In this document: positions 16,504 to 24,040 of the stretch, one piece after another
How the letters are laid out: each line of letters starts with the position of its first letter
How positions within the stretch are numbered: position 1 is the first letter of the stretch
DNA from: Pandoraea sp.
GTDB lineage: Bacteria; Pseudomonadota; Gammaproteobacteria; Burkholderiales; Burkholderiaceae
Assembly: GCA_031291335.1 (NCBI GenBank)
Contig: JARLJF010000016.1
Location: forward strand, 29,263 to 93,262
DNA length: 64,000 nt
Reading direction: 5' to 3'
Position numbers and translations under genes: made by a program
The notes under the pieces: generated by a model
Database searches by the model: none
What the model saw: the letters and a program-made list of their open reading frames with translations, nothing else
Told to the model about the DNA's origin: nothing

Positions 16504-17595
16504 ATGACTTCCTCTGCCGATCCGCACGATCCGTCTCAGGTATGTGAGTCCTCTACGCCTTCTGCCTCGTCCGAAGCGCCGCTTGCCGGCATCACGGTTC
16601 TCGACCTCACACGGCTGTTGCCCGGTCCACTTGCGGGGCTTCGTCTTGCCGAGTTGGGGGCCAATGTCATCAAGATCGAGGACAAGGGCGCCGGCGACTA
16701 TGCTCGCGAGATGATGTTGCGCGAAGGTGAAGCCCCGCCGGGCGCCTTCTGGCGTCTGCTCAATCGCGGCAAATCGGTCGAGCGGTTCGACCTCAAGAAC
16801 GACACCGATCGCGTGACGTTTCAAGACTGGGTCTCCCGTGCCGATGTGCTGCTCGAAGGGTTCCGCCCCGGCGTGATGGCGCGGCTCGGCTTCGACTACG
16901 AGACGCTTGCACGACTCCGGCCCTCGCTGGTGATGGCGTCGATTACCGGCTATGGGCAGCATGGGCCGTTGGCGCAGGCAGCCGGACACGACATCAACTA
17001 CATCGGCTATGCCGGGGTGCTCGATCAGTTGGGAGACACGACAGATGCGCCCATCGTCCCGAACTTCCAGATCGGCGATTTGTACGGCGGCGGGCAGGCG
17101 GCGGTGCAAGCGGTGCTGGCGGCGCTCGTCTCGGCACAGCGCACCGGACGCGGTCGGTGGCTGGATATCTCGATGACTCATGAGGTGTTTCGCGCGAATC
17201 TCGTTCCCGCAGTGGCGTTGCACCGGCAGGGGCATGTGTCGCGGGCAGGCATGGACTTGCTCAATGGCGGCGTGCCTTGCTATCAGGTCTATCGCACGCA
17301 GGATGAGCGATACATGGCCGTGGGGGCGCTCGAACTCAAGTTCTGGCAGACCTTGTGTGATGTACTCGGACGCAGCGAGTGGAAGGGGCGGCACTGGTCG
17401 TTGGGGCAGGCGCCGGGTGGCGACGATGCGCGTGCGCTTCAACGCGAACTGGCGACGGTGTTTGCGAGCGCGTCACAGGCCGACTGGACGTCGCGCTTCG
17501 CCAATGCCGATTGCTGCGTCACACCGGTGTTGCGGTTGGAGGAAGCCATGACGCACCCGTTGTTTGCGCAGGCAAGCGAGGCGCTCACACCCTGA
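16504..17595 (+). CDS. CaiB/BaiF family protein, alpha-methylacyl-CoA racemase-like
   Basis: A 363-residue CaiB/BaiF protein. Unlike its neighbour it carries the racemase-type motif AGHDINYIGYAGVL (His162-Asp163) and IGDLYGGG (Asp192), matching the His/Asp pairs of alpha-methylacyl-CoA racemases. So it may epimerise a 2-methyl-branched acyl-CoA rather than transfer CoA, although CoA-transfer cannot be excluded. ATG 16504 is chosen; the in-frame upstream start at 16441 gives an unlikely N-terminus. It follows the CoA-transferase by 107 nt and ends the module. A weak CACCCT/AGGGTG hairpin overlaps its stop. Confidence 0.78.
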   Translation: MTSSADPHDPSQVCESSTPSASSEAPLAGITVLDLTRLLPGPLAGLRLAELGANVIKIEDKGAGDYAREMMLREGEAPPGAFWRLLNRGKSVERFDLKNDTDRVTFQDWVSRADVLLEGFRPGVMARLGFDYETLARLRPSLVMASITGYGQHGPLAQAAGHDINYIGYAGVLDQLGDTTDAPIVPNFQIGDLYGGGQAAVQAVLAALVSAQRTGRGRWLDISMTHEVFRANLVPAVALHRQGHVSRAGMDLLNGGVPCYQVYRTQDERYMAVGALELKFWQTLCDVLGRSEWKGRHWSLGQAPGGDDARALQRELATVFASASQADWTSRFANADCCVTPVLRLEEAMTHPLFAQASEALTP

Positions 17596-17697
17596 TGCCA
17601 GGGTGATCGCACGTTACTGAATGTCACAATTTTTCAGGGAGGTGAGACGCGAGGTGGGGCGGTTGATCGCGTAGAGTCGTCGCTTACCGATTCCGAT

Positions 17698-18492
17698 ATG
17701 CCCATGACCCGACGGCTAGCTTTGCACCCACATCGACACTGGTTCACCCATGCCGCGCGAGGACGATGGGTCGTTGCGCTCATCAGTGTGGCGGCAGGGG
17801 CGGCGATGACCGGATGCGTGTCCTATCAGAACGCACCGATGGATCACGGGAAGGTGCGCTCGACTGCAATGACGACGGCCGATCTCGCGCAGACGGACAT
17901 CAATCGCGTGGCAACGTTGGGCATGCGCGCTAACCTCGAGAGCTTGTACGCGCTGGCGGACAAGCTTTACAAGCGCAACCCGCGCGAATGGCGCAAGGGC
18001 GGGGCGGCGACTCAGGCGCAGGCGATGGCGCAATTGCGCGCGGCCGTCGAGGGGCGACGCAGCCTGTCTGAACTGAAGGATTTGCGCGATGTGAAAGCAC
18101 TGTCGCTCTCGCTGGACCCTGCGTTCAACGGGGATCGGGTCGCGGCGTTCGTCTTCAGTCTGTCGGACACGATCATCACCGCACATGGCGGCACGACAGT
18201 GTTTTATCTGAGCGATGGGTTGGATGCGCAGCGAATCTACAATGCGGCGCGCAACGTCGAGATTGCCGCGTGGCTGCTTGCGAGTCGTCGTGACCCCATG
18301 GGCAAGCCGTTGCTGCTGGCGAACGAAATGACCGACGTGCGCAACGTGAGCTTCGAACGGGAGTTCGGCAAGATCATCGGCCGGCTCGATTTGCTGGCCG
18401 AGATGCTTGATGAAAAGTACCGGCGTGCGGGCATTGGCTACGTCCAGAATCTGCTCGGTGCGCAGTTTCTCCAGTTCCTTCCCGTACGATGA
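17698..18492 (+). CDS. Hypothetical lipoprotein, 264 residues
   Basis: The N-terminus has a basic stretch, a hydrophobic core (WVVALISVAAGAAM) and a lipobox MTGC, so it should be lipidated at Cys41 and sit in the envelope. The mature part is helical and soluble, rich in Ala/Arg, with no motif I recognise. Residues ~75-110 look like an amphipathic helix pair. It lies between the catabolic module and dinB with its own gaps and is probably monocistronic. I cannot assign a function. Confidence 0.75.
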   Translation: MPMTRRLALHPHRHWFTHAARGRWVVALISVAAGAAMTGCVSYQNAPMDHGKVRSTAMTTADLAQTDINRVATLGMRANLESLYALADKLYKRNPREWRKGGAATQAQAMAQLRAAVEGRRSLSELKDLRDVKALSLSLDPAFNGDRVAAFVFSLSDTIITAHGGTTVFYLSDGLDAQRIYNAARNVEIAAWLLASRRDPMGKPLLLANEMTDVRNVSFEREFGKIIGRLDLLAEMLDEKYRRAGIGYVQNLLGAQFLQFLPVR

Positions 18493-18530
18493 AGTGATGT
18501 CACTGCTGGGGCGCAAATATTGCGTGAATG

Positions 18531-18546
18531 CTGTATATTTACACAG
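18531..18546. promoter_or_regulatory. LexA-binding SOS box upstream of dinB
   Basis: CTGTATATTTACACAG matches the LexA consensus CTG-N10-CAG with the central AT-rich alternation, one of the clearest regulatory sites in the window. It ends 17 nt before the dinB ATG, so bound LexA would block transcription until DNA damage. Confidence 0.9.
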
Positions 18547-18563
18547 TGTTTTCGCCGCCTGCC

Positions 18564-19694
18564 ATGTCATCCTCAACCCGCAAGATCATTCACTGCGACG
18601 CTGATTGCTTCTACGCCTCCGTCGAGATGCGTGACGACCCGTCGTTGCGGGGAATTCCGCTGGCCGTCGGTGGCCAGCCCGATCAACGCGGCGTCGTGGC
18701 GACATGCAATTACGAGGCGCGCGCGTTCGGCGTGCGTTCTGCCATGCCGTCGGCGCAGGCGATGAAGCTGTGCCCCGAGTTGCGCATCATTCCCCCGACG
18801 ATGAGCCGGTATCAGGAAGCTTCACGGCGCATCATGGCGATCTATCGCGATTACACGGAACTCGTCGAACCGCTCTCGCTGGACGAGGCGTATCTGGACG
18901 TCACCGACAGCGAGCACTGCGACGGCTCGGCGACGTTGATCGCGCGTGAGATTCGTGCCCGCATTGCCGCCGAAGTCGGGCTGACCGTCTCGGCTGGCGT
19001 GGCGCCGAACAAGTTCATCGCCAAGATCGCCAGCGATTGGCGCAAGCCTGACGGCATGTTCGTCGTAAAGCCTGCGGAAGTCGACGCGTTCGTGGCTGTC
19101 TTGCCCGTCGAGCGTCTGTTCGGCGTGGGTAAGGTGACGGCGGAGAAGCTGCGGGCGCTGGGCGTGGACTCGTGCGGCGATTTGCGAAGCCACTCGATGG
19201 CCGACCTCACGGAGCGCTTCGGCGTTTTCGGTCAGCGGCTGTTCGAGCGTTGCCGTGGCATCGACACGCGTGAAGTGAGCCCGGACCGCGAGCGCAAATC
19301 GATCAGTGTCGAAACGACGTACACGCGCGACCTGCGCACGCTCGCCGAATGTGAGACGGCGCTTGAACCGTTGCTTCGCCAGTTGTTCGAGCGCATCGAG
19401 CGGGCGCGTCGCAGCGAACCGTTGGCTATCGCCAAGGTCTTCGTCAAAATCCGTTTCGCCGACTTCTCTCGCACGACGGCCGAAGCCGGTGCGCTGGGCG
19501 TTGATGCCGTGCAATGCCGTGAGCTGCTGGCAGAGGCGGTTGGCCGCAAGCGCCGGCCGGTCCGCTTGATGGGCGTGGGCGTTCGCCTGCTGGAAGCTCA
19601 GGCGGCACGTCAGTTGCGATTGTTTGACGACCGGGACGACAGCACCTCACTCATCGCCCCGCCGACGGGCGATAATGCGGCATCACAGGCATAG
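18564..19694 (+). CDS. dinB: DNA polymerase IV
   Basis: A 376-residue Y-family translesion polymerase. Catalytic acids are in HCDADCFYASVE (Asp12) and SLDEAYLDV (Asp107, Glu108); a little-finger domain occupies the last ~110 residues. The C-terminus extends past the family core and ends ...DNAASQA, without an obvious QLxLF beta-clamp motif, though ARQLRLFDD near residue 350 fits that role well. ATG 18564 is preferred: an ATG at 18528 overlaps the LexA box. It copies across lesions during the SOS response. Confidence 0.95.
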   Translation: MSSSTRKIIHCDADCFYASVEMRDDPSLRGIPLAVGGQPDQRGVVATCNYEARAFGVRSAMPSAQAMKLCPELRIIPPTMSRYQEASRRIMAIYRDYTELVEPLSLDEAYLDVTDSEHCDGSATLIAREIRARIAAEVGLTVSAGVAPNKFIAKIASDWRKPDGMFVVKPAEVDAFVAVLPVERLFGVGKVTAEKLRALGVDSCGDLRSHSMADLTERFGVFGQRLFERCRGIDTREVSPDRERKSISVETTYTRDLRTLAECETALEPLLRQLFERIERARRSEPLAIAKVFVKIRFADFSRTTAEAGALGVDAVQCRELLAEAVGRKRRPVRLMGVGVRLLEAQAARQLRLFDDRDDSTSLIAPPTGDNAASQA

Positions 19695-19719
19695 ATCGCG
19701 CAGGCGAGCGGGGTGAGGG

Positions 19720-20229
19720 ATGGCGGAGATCATCGAAGTCACATTGCGGCTGACGGCGGCATTGGTGCTTGGCGGCCTGGTCGGGCTCAATCGTAATCTG
19801 CATCACAAGTCTGTCGGCTTGCGAACGCTGGCGATCGTGTCGTTCGGCTCGGCGTTGTTCGTGCTGGCGGTCGTGCCGTTTCCGGGCACCACGCTGACGT
19901 ATGACGGCTCGTCGGTCGGCCGGGTGATACAGGGCATCGTCGCCGGGATCGGGTTTCTCGGTGCGGGTTGCATCATTCGCCCGAGTCAGGGTTCATCGGT
20001 GCACGGGTTCACGACGGCGGCGGCGCTCTGGAGTACGACAGGCATCGGCATTATTTGCGGGCTGGGCCGCTGGCATATCGCCCTGGTGGCAATGGTGTTG
20101 CTGCTTATCGTGCTGGCGTTCGGCGGGCGTATCGAGATGCTCGTGCACCGATGGCTGGGACACGACGAGCCGTCTGAGCCTGCGTCTGACGGGCACGCGG
20201 CGCCGCCGCGTGGGCGCGACGGCAAGTAA
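19720..20229 (+). CDS. MgtC/SapB family membrane protein
   Basis: A 169-residue inner-membrane protein with four to five hydrophobic segments. The family signature LTAALVLGGLVGLNRN...KSVGLRTLAIVSFGSALF is at the N-terminus, followed by GIVAGIGFLGAGCII and TTAAALWSTTGIGI. The C-terminal ~30 residues are a hydrophilic tail (HDEPSEPASDGHAAP) shorter than the ACT-like domain of MgtC proper. Family members are linked to magnesium limitation and to modulation of F-type ATPase. The gene sits 25 nt after dinB in the same direction. I see no Mg-sensor leader. Confidence 0.85.
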   Translation: MAEIIEVTLRLTAALVLGGLVGLNRNLHHKSVGLRTLAIVSFGSALFVLAVVPFPGTTLTYDGSSVGRVIQGIVAGIGFLGAGCIIRPSQGSSVHGFTTAAALWSTTGIGIICGLGRWHIALVAMVLLLIVLAFGGRIEMLVHRWLGHDEPSEPASDGHAAPPRGRDGK

Positions 20230-20310
20230 GATTCATACAGCGTCTGCAGAAGATGCACATCGCTGCCTCCCCGCCCCGGACATCACACCAGGATTCTGCG
20301 GATACCGAAG

Positions 20311-20333
20311 AAAAATGCCCGCCGAAGCGGGCA
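20311..20333 (-). terminator. Rho-independent terminator for the minus-strand lipoprotein gene
   Basis: On the minus strand a TGCCCGC stem closes with a TTCG tetraloop and is followed by TTTTT. It lies about 150 nt past the stop of the lipoprotein gene at 20481. Stem arms are 20316-20322 and 20327-20333. Confidence 0.75.
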
Positions 20334-20480
20334 AATGACGTTGTCGCAGTACCCCCAAAAGGACGTAAGAGGGCGATTTCATTTTGGTCAGCCACACGTT
20401 GTTCGCCAATCGGGGCTTGCCCGATTAGGGAAAGCACGTCAGGGAGACTACGTAAGGCTGCCTCGGGGTTGGACGACGGC

Positions 20481-20936
20481 TTACCGTAGTGCGCGCAGCT
20501 CGGTCGCGCGTGCGCGCGCGACCCGCAGGCCGTCGGCCTGAAGCGAGAACGTGGCGGCGTCGGCTTGCTGCGAAGCGTCCGTTGCTGAGGTGTACGTCAC
20601 AATGGCCGCCTGCCGCTCGCGGTGGAATCGCTCGGTGATCGGCGCACACTCGGCGGCAGCTTCGTCGGCCAGTCGCGCAGGATCGGGCACGAGATTGATA
20701 TAGCGTGCGACGTGGCCATAAAGACACGTGCGGTACTGGTCGGCCGCCGCGTCGGCGGCTACCAGATGACGCTCGCGCAAGGTGGCGGCATCGGTAGCAG
20801 CAGGATGCGCCGCCGCGGGGGCTGCGTGTGGTTTCGACGGGGTGGCGCAGCCGGTGACGAGCACGGCGGCAACGACACAGAGCAGGGCCGGCGCGACAAT
20901 GCGCGCGCGGGCCAAAATCGGAAACTTCCGAGTCAT
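20481..20936 (-). CDS. Hypothetical small lipoprotein, 151 residues
   Basis: The N-terminus has a hydrophobic core (IVAPALLCVVAAVLV) ending in the lipobox VTGC, then an Ala/Pro-rich spacer (SKPHAAPAAAHPAATDAA). The rest is alpha-helical and Ala/Arg-rich, with two cysteines (Cys69 and Cys97 region) that might pair. No enzyme motif is visible. It is convergent with the MgtC-like gene and divergent from the photolyase gene (122-nt gap). Function unknown. Confidence 0.75.
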   Translation of the reverse strand: MTRKFPILARARIVAPALLCVVAAVLVTGCATPSKPHAAPAAAHPAATDAATLRERHLVAADAAADQYRTCLYGHVARYINLVPDPARLADEAAAECAPITERFHRERQAAIVTYTSATDASQQADAATFSLQADGLRVARARATELRALR

Positions 20937-21058
20937 GAGGTAATCGAGGCCGATGGCATAAAGTCCGCGATCTCGCTATGGTAAGGGATTTGGTGGATTC
21001 GTCCCGAATCCACCGCGATTCCATCGATAACGGCGCGTACCTGTCGCGCCAATCTGAC

Positions 21059-22555
21059 ATGAGCGAATTCCAAAAAGGGCTGGTGTGGCTGCGGCGCGAT
21101 CTACGCTGCACGGACAACGCGACACTGACGCAGGCGCTCACGGCGTGCCGCGAGGTGTATGTCGTCTTTGTCTTCGACACGACGATTCTCGCGAGTTTGC
21201 CGACCGACGATCGCCGGGTGGCCTTCATCCACGACAGTGTGGTGGCGCTGGCCAAGACCCTGAAGGACGCCGGGGGCGCACTGATCGTGCGTCACGGAGA
21301 TCCGAGCGCAGAGATTCCTGCACTGGCGAAGTCGCTGGGTGTGCAGGCCGCCTTCGCCGGGCGCGACTATGAACCTGCCGCGGTCGTGCGTGATCGTACG
21401 GTGGCTCGCTCGCTCGACGATCTCGGCATCGTCTTCGAGACCGTCAAGGATCAGGTCATCTTCGAGGCCAGTGAGATTCTCACGGCACAGGGTGAGCCCT
21501 ACAGCGTATTTACGCCTTACCAGCGGGCATGGTTGAAGCAAGTACGGCCGGTCGATCTGGCGCCGCACGGGGGCAAGCATGACCTGCAACGGCTGGCTGT
21601 ACCGCCGAACGGTGACGTGACACTCCCCTCGCTCGCGTCGCTCGGCTTCGAGGTGCCCGATTCGCACCGGATGACGATCCCGGCGGGCGAGCCTGGCGCT
21701 CGCCAATTGCTGGATGACTTTCTGCCGCGCATGGCGCATTACCACGAGCGTCGCGACTATCCCGCCGTGCGCGGGCCGAGCTATCTGTCGGTGCATTTGC
21801 GTTTCGGCACGATCTCGATCCGCACGCTGGCGCGCGAAGCGCATGCGGCCATGCTGCGAGGCGGCGATGCCGGCAGCGGCGCGCAGACGTGGCTGAGCGA
21901 GTTGATCTGGCGCGAGTTCTATTTCATGATCCTGCACCACCATCCGGACGTGGTCGGGAAGGCATTCAAACCGGCTTATGACGCCATTGAATGGGCGACC
22001 GGCAAGACTGCCGATGCGAATTTTCAGGCGTGGTGTGAAGGCCGGACGGGCTATCCGCTGGTCGATGCGGCCATGCGTCAGATTAACCAGACCGGCTACA
22101 TGCATAACCGGTTGCGCATGGTCACGGCAAGCTTTCTGGTCAAGGATCTGGGCATCGACTGGCGCCGGGGTGAGGCGTACTTTGCATGTGCGCTCAATGA
22201 TTTCGATTTGTCGGCAAACAATGGCGGCTGGCAATGGGCGGCTTCCACCGGGTGTGACGCACAACCGTATTTCCGCATCTTCAATCCGGTGACGCAGTCT
22301 GAAAAGTTCGACCCACAGGGGCGTTTCATCCGAAAGTACGTGCCGGAGCTGGCCGATTTGCCTGACAAGGCGCTGCACTCGCCGTGGCGAGCCGATGCGC
22401 AGACGCTGCTTGACGCCAAGGTGACGCTGGGGCGCGATTATCCGCAGCCACTGGTTGCCCACGACGTGGCGCGCAAGGAAACGCTCGCACGGTACGCTGT
22501 CGTGAAGACGCCGGCCGTTTCCGGCAAACGCGACAATGACGTGGATGCTGAGTGA
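21059..22555 (+). CDS. phrB: Deoxyribodipyrimidine photolyase
   Basis: A 498-residue cryptochrome/photolyase family protein. The N-terminal photolyase domain (GLVWLRRDLRCTDNATL) binds the antenna pigment. The C-terminal FAD domain shows SELIWREFYFMILHHHPDV, GRTGYPLVDAAMRQINQTGYMHNRLRM and DFDLSANNGGWQWAASTGCDA, all class I CPD photolyase signatures. It splits UV-induced pyrimidine dimers using light. ATG 21059 gives the family N-terminus; an in-frame ATG at 20978 adds 27 residues unlike the family. Confidence 0.93.
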   Translation: MSEFQKGLVWLRRDLRCTDNATLTQALTACREVYVVFVFDTTILASLPTDDRRVAFIHDSVVALAKTLKDAGGALIVRHGDPSAEIPALAKSLGVQAAFAGRDYEPAAVVRDRTVARSLDDLGIVFETVKDQVIFEASEILTAQGEPYSVFTPYQRAWLKQVRPVDLAPHGGKHDLQRLAVPPNGDVTLPSLASLGFEVPDSHRMTIPAGEPGARQLLDDFLPRMAHYHERRDYPAVRGPSYLSVHLRFGTISIRTLAREAHAAMLRGGDAGSGAQTWLSELIWREFYFMILHHHPDVVGKAFKPAYDAIEWATGKTADANFQAWCEGRTGYPLVDAAMRQINQTGYMHNRLRMVTASFLVKDLGIDWRRGEAYFACALNDFDLSANNGGWQWAASTGCDAQPYFRIFNPVTQSEKFDPQGRFIRKYVPELADLPDKALHSPWRADAQTLLDAKVTLGRDYPQPLVAHDVARKETLARYAVVKTPAVSGKRDNDVDAE

Positions 22556-22810
22556 TGACAGGGTTGGTGTATACCCCGGTCAACTTTTTCCGCGTTTGAC
22601 CGTTGATACGGATAAGGCACACGAGAGGCCTGGGCTTCGGTAGCGGTTCGCAACGTCGGGGGGCGTTAGTGGGCGTCAGGGAGGAAGCAGTAAAACAGCG
22701 AGAAGTGCTCGGAAACGAGCGAGGGCAAGGCCAAAACCACACGGAGAAGCTGGAAAAATCCTTTGCCGCGCAGACGGCAGCTTCACCATACGGGGTTAGC
22801 GATGAGCGAG

Positions 22811-22843
22811 TGCCCGGAACGTCAGCGTTCCGGGCATTTTTTT
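22811..22843 (+). terminator. Strong rho-independent terminator, plus strand
   Basis: A 10-bp perfect stem (TGCCCGGAAC at 22811-22820, GTTCCGGGCA at 22827-22836) with a six-base loop is followed by seven T residues. It points along the plus strand. The nearest plus gene, phrB, stops 255 nt upstream, so either phrB has a long 3' tail or an unseen transcript ends here. Confidence 0.85.
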
Positions 22844-22851
22844 ATGGCAAA

Positions 22852-23781
22852 TCAGCGTGTCTGACGTTGGGCGGTCGCCGCCAGTACGATCCAGACCGCC
22901 AGGTTGAACGGCAGCGTGAAGTAGGGCCACCCCAGCGAGCCGAGCGCCTGACCGAGCGCCACGCAGAGAATGCTCGCCAGAGCGGCGCCCGCGAAGCGCA
23001 GGGTTGGACGGCGGCCGAATACGCCCAGACCGAGGGCGGCAAGAAACGCATTGACGCCGATGCCACCGGCTTGTCCAGCCATCGCGGCCCATACCGTCGC
23101 CAGCGCAGTAAGGCTGAACCAGACAGCGATACCGGCTGCCAGCGCCCATAACGTGGCGCGGGCATTCCAGAGCGCCAGCAAATACCAAGTGAGCAGACCC
23201 AGCACCAGCGGCCCGACGAAGACGGCCTGACCGACCGAGCAAAAGACGAAGCCGGGCGTGCCCGTGTCGCAGGTGGGTGCCCCCGTGCGCGGCAACAGCG
23301 CCAACCATGGCTGCAGACCCCAGGTGAGCGCCATGACGCCCACAAACGGGCCGGTCAGGGCTGGAAGCCGGTAGCGGGCGAGCATGACCGTCATGAAGAC
23401 TGTCAGGCAGACGCAAACCGCCAGCCACGTGACGAACGCGGCGTCTGGCTGCCATAGGGCGCCGAACGCAATACCCGTCAGCGCGGCGTTGTATCCCAAT
23501 AGCCCGCTGCGGCGTTGCTCGCGTGGCAGTCGCAGGGCGATCGCCAAACATGACGCGGAGACGCTCGCGGCTAGCCCGGAAAGGGCTGCCGGCAAGTCGG
23601 CGAGGGCGAGTACGGCGAGCAACAACACGCCGATGCCTGCCGACGGAATGAAGTAGATCTGTGCGAAGTTTGCGACCGGCCCGTGAAGCTCTGCGATCAA
23701 CCAATGGCGCTCCCCTTCGGCGCGCGGCAAGGCCTGTGAGGCCGCTGATGCAGGCATGGCAGAGGGGCGGGGCATTGGCAT
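22852..23781 (-). CDS. Urea transporter (UT family)
   Basis: A 309-residue integral membrane protein with about ten hydrophobic segments in two homologous halves. Each half carries the UT pore motif: RSGLLGYNAALTGIAFGALW near residue 90 and GGIGVNAFLAALGLGVF near 243. FTLPFNLAVWIVL, close to the C-terminus, is the second-half TLPFN signature. It should form a passive urea channel. No urease genes are nearby, and I see no regulatory site. The start at 23781 lacks a clear ribosome-binding site; the ATG two codons later is equally possible. Confidence 0.82.
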   Translation of the reverse strand: MPMPRPSAMPASAASQALPRAEGERHWLIAELHGPVANFAQIYFIPSAGIGVLLLAVLALADLPAALSGLAASVSASCLAIALRLPREQRRSGLLGYNAALTGIAFGALWQPDAAFVTWLAVCVCLTVFMTVMLARYRLPALTGPFVGVMALTWGLQPWLALLPRTGAPTCDTGTPGFVFCSVGQAVFVGPLVLGLLTWYLLALWNARATLWALAAGIAVWFSLTALATVWAAMAGQAGGIGVNAFLAALGLGVFGRRPTLRFAGAALASILCVALGQALGSLGWPYFTLPFNLAVWIVLAATAQRQTR

Positions 23782-23986
23782 GGGTGGACGACAGCAACGC
23801 AGGCTGAGGTGAGAGGGGTTCGCGGTGTGTCAGGCGCCCGAATGGACCGAGCAGCCCATACGGCAGGCGAGCGATGGGCGCGAGCTTACGCCGAACCGGC
23901 ATGTCCGGGCTGGGTAGCTCGTTATAGTGGGTATTTGGGGCGGTATCGGGTATGAAGCGGCGACTGCTAGCGGCGCCTGGAAACGC

Positions 23987-24014
23987 AAAACCCGCGCACG
24001 CAGGCGCGGGTTTT
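23987..24014 (-). terminator. Rho-independent terminator of glnS
   Basis: CCCGCGC (23991-23997) and GCGCGGG (24004-24010) pair around a six-base loop, flanked by AAAA and TTTT. It lies 27 nt past the glnS stop on the minus strand, and is symmetric enough to work in both directions. Confidence 0.8.
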
Positions 24015-24040
24015 GTTCGACGATTGTTGCTGCGCGGGGC

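Noticed and set aside
17588..17605. Hairpin at the end of the second CaiB gene as a terminator
   Set aside because: The stem is only 6 bp and the nearest T-run is 24 bases away.
22660..22700. Similarity to the GGAAGGAAGCAG core of 4.5S signal-recognition RNA
   Set aside because: Only a short purine-rich stretch matches and the flanking bases do not fold like 4.5S RNA.
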